Assembly: GCF_000959725.1 (NCBI RefSeq)
Contig: NZ_CP009322.1
Span: 496,001-560,000 of the forward strand
DNA: 64,000 nt
Direction: 5' to 3'
Source of the DNA: Burkholderia gladioli
Lineage (GTDB): Bacteria > Pseudomonadota > Gammaproteobacteria > Burkholderiales > Burkholderiaceae
Both the position numbers and the translations under genes were made by a program. Within the stretch, counting starts at the first letter, position 1; each line of letters opens with the position of its first letter. The notes under the pieces were generated by a model, which saw only the letters and a program-made list of their open reading frames with translations, did not search any database and was not told the DNA's origin. Shown here in pieces: positions 18,501 through 27,500 of the stretch.

Positions 18501-21500
18501 GATCGGCTCGGCGAAGTCGAACATCGGGCACGCGGAGAGCGCGGCGGGGATCGCCGGGTTGACCAAGGTGCTGCTGCAGATGCGTCACGGGGAGCTGGTG
18601 CCGAGCCTGCACGCGCAGCGGCCGAATCCGCACATCGATTTCGGTCGCACGCCGTTCCGGTTGCAGACGGCGCTGTCGGCGTGGCCGCGGCCGGTGTGCG
18701 AGGAAGCGGGCGAGCGACGCGAGCGCCCGCGCATCGCGGCGATCTCGTCGTTCGGAGCGGGCGGTGCGAATGCGCACCTGATCGTGGAGGAATATCGGGA
18801 CCTGCGGGAGCAACCGGCAAGTGGCGGTGAGGGGGAGCCGTCGGCGCTGGTGCTGTCGGCCAAGAGCGAGGGGCAATTGCGGGAGGTGGCCGAACGCCTG
18901 CTCGCCGCGCTGCGCGAGGGTAGTTGGTCGGATGCGGACCTGGCCGATATCGCCTACACGCTGCAGGTGGGCCGTGAAGCCTTCGAGCATCGGCTCGCCC
19001 TGGTGGCCGGCTCGATCGCCGAAGCCATCGACGAACTCGACCGCTTCGTGCGCGGCATCGATTCCGAAGGCGAACGCCATCTCGACGATATCCGCCGCCA
19101 CAAGGACAGCAAGGACACGCTGGACGCGTTCGCCGCCGATGACGATCTGCGTGGCACGCTCGACTCCTGGTTCGACAAGCGCAAATATCCTCGCCTGCTC
19201 GATTTGTGGGTCAAGGGCGTCGACCTCGACTGGGGGCGCCTGCACGACGGCCGCGGGCGCCGGCGCGTGCCGCTGCCCACTTATCCGTTCGCGAGCGAGC
19301 GGCTCTGGCTCGCCCTCGAACCGAAGCCGGCGAGCGTGACGCGGGACAAGCCGTTCGTCGTCCTGCATCCGCTGCTGCATCGCAATACCTCGAACTTCGA
19401 CGGCCAGCGCTTCAGCAGCGAGTTCGACGGCGAGGAATTCTTCCTGCGCGAACATGTCGTCGACGGCATGCGCCTGCTTCCGGGTTCGGCCTACGTGGAG
19501 ATGGCGCGCGCGGCGTGGTGTGCGTCGAGCGAGGCCGACCTGCTGGCGCCGCTGGCCGTCACGCTGCGGGGCCTGACCTGGCTGAAGCCGGTCGCGGTCG
19601 AGACCGCGCCGGTCAGCGTGCATCTGTGGCTCGACGAGGACGAGCACGGCGCGATCGCCTTCGAGGTCGAGGGCGACACGCCCGAGGCCGGCGAGGCCCC
19701 CGTGTTCTGTCGCGGCGAGATCGGCTGGCTCGACGATCCGGAAAGGTCCGCGCCCGCCGCGCTCGATCTCGATGCGCTGCGGGCCCAGTGCGCGCGGCTG
19801 CGCCTGAGTCCCGACCAGTGTTATGCCGTGTTCGACGCGAGCGGCATCGCCTACGGCAGCTCGTTCCGCACCATCGTGCATGCCGAGGTGGGACACGGCC
19901 AGGCGCTGCTCGAACTGGCCTTGAGCGAAGCCCGGCTTGCCGACCTGCATCGCTACCTGCTGCATCCGGCCTTGCTCGACGGCGCGCTGCAGGGCTGCGC
20001 CTGCGTCGAGCTGGGTGCCGCGGCCGACGAGGCGGCGCCGGCCCGTCCCATGCTGCTGTTCGCGATCGACCGGATCGACCTGCTCGGCGCCTGCGGCGCG
20101 CGGATGTGGGCCGCCGTGCGTCGCACCACCGATCGCGACGCCGCGGTGCGCCGCTACGACATCGACCTGTGCGACGACGCCGGCCGCATCCAGGCGCGGC
20201 TGTCGGGCGTCAGCGCGCGCGTGCTCGATGCCGGCGCGACGACCGCCGACTCGGCGCGCGGCGATACGGCCCTGCTGCTCGCGCCGACCTGGGAGCGCCT
20301 GCGGGCCTTGCCCGAGCCGGCCGCCTCGCCGCGTCTCGCGGGCGAGACCTGGCTGGCCGCCAGTGCCGACATGGCGGCGCTCGGCATGGCCGCCGCCTCG
20401 GCCGCGCCGCGCCGTCTCGTCGATCCCCATGGTGCCAGTGTCGAGGCACTGGCCGCGCAACTGCGCGGCTCGGCGGCCATCGCCGAAGTGATCTGGGTCG
20501 CCCCCGATGCGGCCGCGACGGACGCGGGCGCGCTCGACGCGCGGCGTCTGCGCGAGGCCCAGACGCGCGGCGTGCTGGCTTGCCTGCGTCTGATCAAGGC
20601 GCTGCTGATGCTGGGCTGCGATGCTCGGCCGCTGCGCTTCGTCGCGATCACGTCCGGCGCGCTGCCGGTGATCCCGCGCGAGCGCATCGATCCGGCCCAC
20701 GCGGGCGTGCACGGCCTGGTCGGCGCCCTGGCGAACGAGTATCCGAAATGGACGGTCACGGTCGCCGACATCGAGCCGGGCAGCAACCCGCAGGCGCTGC
20801 CCGCGCCGCGCCGCTGGCCCGGCGCCCAGGCGGGCGCCAGCCACGCCTGGCGGCATGGCGCCTGGTACCGGCAGGCGCTGGCCCGCTGCGAGTGTCCGGC
20901 GCCCCGGCGGCCGGTGTTTCGCGAGGGCGGTGTGTACCTGATCGTCGGCGGTGCCGGCGGGATCGGCGAAGTGCTCAGCGAGCAGTTGATCCTGCGGCAC
21001 CGCGCGCAGCTCGTCTGGCTCGGCCGGCGCCCGGAGGACGCGGCGATCACGGCCCGGCTGGACCGGCTGGCCGCGCTCGGCCCGCGTCCGCGATACCTGC
21101 GGGCCGATGCGACGCGGCGCGACGCGCTGGCGCCTGCCCTGGCCGAGCTGCGCGCGCGGCATCCGGTGATCCACGGCGTGATCCACTCGGCGGTGGGCCT
21201 GTTCGACGAGAGCCTGGCCGGCACCACGCCCGAGCATTTCGCCGAGGTCCTGGCCGCGAAGACCGAGATCAGCATCAACCTGGCCGACCTGTTCGCCGAT
21301 GCACAGCTCGACTTCATGCTGTTCTTTTCCGGGCTCAACGCGTTTTCGCGCGATGCCGGCAAGAGCGGTTATGCGGCCGGCTGCGTGTTCAAGGACGCGC
21401 TGGCGGAGCGCCTGAACCAGGCTCGCCCGTATCCGGTGAAGGTGGTGAACTGGGGCTGGTGGGGCGAGGTCGGTGCCGCGGGCGCGGTGCCGCAGGCATA

Positions 21501-24500
21501 CCGCAATCGCGTCGAACTGGCCGGCGTGCGGGCCATCGACGCCGACGACGCGATGCTCGCGCTGGAGCGCCTGCTCGGCGGGCCGTTCGAGCGGCTCGGT
21601 CTGCTCAGGCTCACGCACGACGAGGCGCGGCGCTGGACCGGCGCGGCACCCGCCACGCTGCGCGGCCTGGTGCCGGGTGTTACCGCCTCGGTGCGCGCGG
21701 CGCTGCCCGGCGACGAGGCGGCCGCGCCGCCGGTCGAGAATGCCTCGACGAGCGAATTCCGGCGCGTCGATGACGGGCTCGGCACGCTGCTGGCCGCCGT
21801 GCTCGACGACGCGGGCCTGCTGTCCGTCGCGGCCGATTCCGTCGCCGGGGCCGCGGCCGACACGCGCCTCGGCGTCGATGCGCGCTGGTTGCGGGCGAGC
21901 CTCGATACCCTGGCGCTGCGCGGCCTCGCCGCGCCGGCCGCCGATCGCGCCGCGCGGGCGCGACGGCTCGCCGAGGCCTGGGCGAGCTGGGAGGCGGGCT
22001 TGCCCGGCTGGCTCGCCAACCCCGACCTGCGTGCCCAGGTACGGCTGGTCGATACCATGCTGCGCGCGCTGCCGGCCATCCTCGGCGGCACCACGCGCGC
22101 GACCGACGTGATGTTCCCGAACGCGTCGATGGCGCTGGTCGAGGACATCTACAAGAACAACGCGGCAGCCGATCACTTCAACGCGCTGCTGACCGGACAT
22201 CTGGTGCGCCACGTCGAGGCCCTGCTGGCGCGCGATCCGTCGGGCCCGATCCGCATCCTGGAGATCGGCGCGGGAACGGGCGGGACCAGCCGGGGCGTAT
22301 TCGAGGCGCTGGCGCCGTATCGCGAGCGGATCGCGGCCTACACCTACACCGACATGTCGCAGGCGTTCCTGATGCATGCGCGCGAGCACTATGCCGCGCG
22401 GGCGCCGTATCTCGACTGCCGGATCTTCGATGTCGAACAAGCGCCGCGCGCGCAGGGCATCGAGATCGGTACCTACCAGGTGGTGATCGCGGCGAACGTG
22501 CTGCATGCGACCCGGGACATCCGCGACACGCTTGCGCATGCGAAGGCCGCGCTGGCACCCGGCGGCCTGTTGCTGCTCAACGAGATCACGGCGTTCAGCC
22601 TGTTCGCGCATCTGAGCTTCGGCCTGCTCGAGGGCTGGTGGCGCTACGAGGATGCCGAGCTGCGCCTGCCCGGCACGCCGGCGCTCGGCGTGGAGGGCTG
22701 GTGTCGCGCGCTCGCCGAGACGGGGTTCGTCGAGGTGGTCACCCTGCCCGCGCAAACGGTCGAGATCGGGCAGCGGATCATCGTCGCGCATGGCGACGCC
22801 ATCGTGCGCGAGGCGGCCGTGGCACCGACGCGGCAGGCGGCCGGCGCGATCGAGCCGGCACGCGGCGCCGAGCCGGCGTCGATGGCCGTGCCGGCCACCC
22901 GTGGCAAGCCGGTCGCCTCCGGCGAGCCGGCGGCGAGCAGGGTGCCGGTCGCGCCGGCGGCCGCTGCCGATGGCGCCGCCGGGCCGTCCACGGATGCGCG
23001 CCTGCGCGAGGCCGGCATCGAACGGCTGCGCGAGCTGGTCGGCCGCACGCTGAAACTGCCTCCGCAACGGATCGACGTGGCCGAGCCGTTCGAGCGTTAC
23101 GGGATCGATTCGATCCTGGTAGTGCAGTTGACCGACGCGATCAAGGACAGCTTCCCCGGCATCACCAGCACGGTGTTCTTCGAATACCGGACCATCATCG
23201 GCCTGGTCGACCACCTGCTGGCCACGCGGCGTGATGCGCTGTGCCGCTTGACGGGGTTCCGCGCCGAAACTTCGGCGGCTGCGTTGGCTGTGCCGGCGGC
23301 GCTGAGCGCGGCCGCCGTGCCGCCTGCCGTGCAGGCGCGTCCGGTGGCCGTCGCGCGCGGACGGCGGCGTTCGCGCCGCGCCGCGATGCCGGCGACCGCG
23401 ACCACCGAGACGCAGGCGCCCGGCCGCGAGGCTCCTCGGCGCGAAGGCATCGCGATCATTGGCCTGGCGGGCCGCTACCCGCAAGCGCCGGACCTGAACG
23501 CGTACTGGGAGAACCTGCGCGAGGGACGCGACTGCGTCACCGAGATCCCGGCCGAACGCTGGTCGCTCGACGGCTTCTATTGCGAGGACGTCGAGCGGGC
23601 GGTGTCCGAGGGGCTCAGCTACAGCAAGTGGGGTGGCTTCATCGAAGGCTTCGCGGATTTCGATCCGCTGTTCTTCAACCTGTCGCCGCGCGAGGCGGAG
23701 GGGATCGACCCGCAGGAACGGCTGTTCATGCAGACCTGCTGGCACGTGATCGAGGATGCGGGATACACGCGCGATTCGCTGGCGCGTCGTCATGGCGGGC
23801 GGGTGGGCGTGTTCGCGGGGATCACCAAGACCGGTTTCGAGCTGCACGGCCCCGAGCTGTGGCGGCGCGGCGTGCCGGCGTTTCCTCGCACCTCGTTCAG
23901 CTCGGTGGCGAACCGCGTGTCGTACTTCCTGAACCTGCACGGCCCGAGCCTGCCGATCGACACGATGTGCTCGTCGTCGCTGACGGCGATCCACGAAGCC
24001 TGCGAGCACCTGCTGCGCGACGAGTGCGAGCTGGCGATCGCGGGCGGGGTCAACTTGTACCTGCACCCGAGCAGCTACGTGATGCTGTGCCTGAGCCGCA
24101 TGCTGTCGCCGCGAGGGCGGTGCCGCAGCTTCGGCGAGGGCGGCGACGGGATGGTGCCGGGCGAGGGCGTGGGCGCGGTGCTGCTCAAGCGCTTGAGTGC
24201 GGCCGAGGCGGATGGCGATCGGATCCACGGCGTGATCCGGGCGAGCGCGATCAATCACGGCGGCAAGACCAACGGCTACACGGTGCCGAATCCGGGGGCG
24301 CAGCGGGAGCTGATCGTATCGGCGCTGGCGAAGTCGGGGATCGAGGCACGCGACATCGGTTACGTGGAGGCGCACGGCACGGGCACGGAGCTGGGCGATC
24401 CGATCGAGATCGCGGGGCTGTCGCAGGCGTATGGCGATACGGGAGGGTCGAGCTGCGCGATCGGCTCGGCGAAGTCGAACATCGGGCACGCGGAGAGCGC

Positions 24501-27500
24501 GGCGGGGATCGCCGGGTTGACCAAGGTGCTGCTGCAGATGCGTCACGGGGAGCTGGTGCCGAGCCTGCACGCGCAGCGGCCGAATCCGCACATCGATTTC
24601 GGTCGCACGCCGTTCCGGTTGCAGACGGCGCTGTCGGCGTGGCCGCGGCCGGTGCGCGAGGAAGCGGGCGAGCGGCGCGAGCGCCCGCGCATCGCGGCGA
24701 TCTCGTCGTTCGGAGCGGGCGGGTCGAACGCGCACCTGATCGTGGAGGAATATCGGGACCGGCGGGAGCGGCCGGCAAGCGGCGGTGAGGCGGAGCCGTC
24801 GGCGCTGGTGCTGTCGGCCAAGAGCGAGGGGCAATTGCGGGAGGCGGCCGAACGCCTGCTCGCCGCGCTGCGCGAGGGTAGTTGGTCGGATGCGGACCTG
24901 GCCGATATCGCCTACACGCTGCAGGTGGGCCGTGAAGCCTTCGAGCATCGGCTCGCCCTGGTGGCGAAGACCCTGGACGACGCCATCGAGCGCCTCGATG
25001 CCTGGCTGGCCGGCCATCGCGCCGAAGCGGCCGTGTTCGAGGGCGACACGAGCACCGGCAACAGCGCGCTCGCATTGCTCTCGCGCGACGATACCTTCGA
25101 GGCCGCGGTTCGCCAGTGGCTCGCGCAACGCAAGCTGTCGCATCTGCTCGAACTATGGGTTGCCGGGCTCGAGATCGACTGGACGCCGCTTCACGCGGCG
25201 TGCGCGCGGCGCCCGGTCGGCCTGCCGCTCTACCCGTTCGCAGGCGAGCGGTATTGGCTGCCGGTCGGCCAACACGAGGGCCCGCTCGATCCGGATCCGC
25301 GAGGCGGCGGTGGTGGGCGTGCCGCGCGGCGCGATGCAGCCGGATCGCCCGGACACGAAGCGCATGCCGGCTCACCCGCTGATGCGGATGCCCTGGCCAG
25401 CGCGAGCGCTGACCAGGCCATGCCGCTGCTCGACTACGAGGAGACCTGGGTGGCGGCGCCGGTCGCCGCTACCGCGGCAGGCGGCACGCCGCCCGACGGG
25501 GTGCGCCGGCTACTCCATTTCACCGCGCGGCTCGACGGCGACGACGCGCTGACCTCGGCGTTCGCGGCGCGCGGCGAGCCTGTCGAGGTGATCCGCGTGA
25601 GCCTGGGCGAGCGCGAGGCACGGCTGGCCGCGGACCACCACATGCTGGCCGGTACCGACGAAGCCGCGCTGCGTCGCCTGTTCGCCGCCCTGGCGCAGGA
25701 GCACGAGGCGGCGCCGCTCGGCATCGTCTATGGCTGGCAGGTCGGGCAGCCCAGGCTGGCGGCCCTGCATGCGCTGCTGCGGGCCGCGGCCGCCGAAGGC
25801 GCGCCCTTGCGGCGGCTCGTGGTGCTGGGCAAATGGGGCACCGATCTGTCGAGCTGCGACGATCAGGCGGTGATCGGCCTGATCCGCTCGCTGCGCTTGT
25901 CGATGCCGCAGGTCGGCACCCTTGCGCTGTTCGGCGACGGCATGTCGCCCGGCGCCACCGAGATCGCCGCGGAGTGGCGCGCGAGCGGCGAGGTGCTGCG
26001 ATACGGGGCGGCGGGGCGCGAGCGGCTGAGCTGGCGCGCGGTGCCCGTCGATGCGGCCACCCCGGCGAGCGGCGCTCGTGCCGCGGGCCTGCGCGAGCGC
26101 GGTGCCTATCTAATCACGGGCGGCGCGGGCGGCCTGGGGCGCTTGCTCGCGACCCATCTCGCGCGCCGCTATCACGCGCGGCTGGCCGTGCTTGGGCGGC
26201 GCCAGCCCGATGCCTCGACCGACGCGCTGCTCGCCCAATTGCGCGAGCTCGGGGCCAGCGACGCGGTCTACCACGCCGTTGACGTCGCCGATTCGCACGC
26301 GCTGTCGGAGATCGTCGCCGGGCTTCGCGCGCGCTGGCAGGGGCTGCACGGCGTGATCCACGCGGCCGGCGTGGAGTCGCGCGGCAGCCTGCTCGAGCGC
26401 ACGGCCTCGCAGCTCGAGGCCGTGGTGTCGCCTAAGGTGGCGGGCACGCGGGCGCTCGACCAGGCGACGGCGAGCGAGGCGCTCGATTTCTTCTGCTGCT
26501 TCTCCTCGTCGTCGGCCGTGCTGGGCGATGGTGGCGCGGGGGATTACGCGGGGGCGAACCGCTATCAACTGGCTTTTGCCGCGCATCGGAATGCGCGCGT
26601 GGCGGCGGGCGAGCGTGCGGGGCGCACGGTGTCGCCGGCCTGGCCGCTGTGGCGCGACGGCGGCATGGGGGCAGTCGAGTCCGAGGGCGTCGACCTGTAC
26701 CTGCGCAGCAGCGGGCAGCGTTTCCTGGAACGCGACGAAGGGCTGGCCGCCTGGGAGCGGCTGCTCGTCGCGGGGCCGGCGCAAGACCTCGTTCTCGCCG
26801 GCGATCGGGCTCGCCTCGAACGCGCGCTCGATCATGTCTGTCGCGGCTACGCCGTGCTCGATGCCGATTGGGGGGCACCGGCATCCCGGCCAGCGCCGCC
26901 TCGCGTCGCCGCCGAGATCGATCCGGCCGCACTGATGCCGCGTGCCGTCGAGATCGTGAAGGCCGGCATCGAGGCGATCCTGAAGCTGCCGCCCGAGCGT
27001 GTGCGCGACGGCGCGCAGTTCGCCGATATCGGCTTCGATTCGGTCGGCCTGGCCCAGCTGGCGCGCTGGCTTGGGCGGGAACTCGCCATCGACCTGACGC
27101 CGGCCGTGTTCTTCGACTACAGCACGGTTGCCAGACTGGCCGCGCATCTGCGCGACTCGCATCCGCTTGCGCTGGCCTGCTCGGATGACGAGGCCGTCGG
27201 CAGCGGGCCGGACGCGCCGTCGCGGGCGCTGCCGGCGGTGACCACGGCCATGGCCGCGCCCGCGACGGCGGCTGCGATGCGGCCCGTGCCGGCGCCGCCG
27301 GATCAGGGCGGGGTGGCGATCATCGGCGTTTCGGTGCGCACGGCGGGGGCGAACGACGCGGGCGAGCTCTGGGAGCTGCTGCGCTCGGGACGCCGGGCGA
27401 TCGGCGAAGTACCGGCCTCGCGCTGGGACTGGCGGCCGTACTTCAGCGGTCCGGGCGAGGCGTCCAATCGCATCGCCACCCATCGAGGCGCCTTCATCGA

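Noticed and set aside
15778..25143. A second giant minus-strand frame opposite the terminal PKS subunit
   Set aside because: Same reason; it also shows the KS repeat as low-information Arg-rich sequence, as expected of a shadow.
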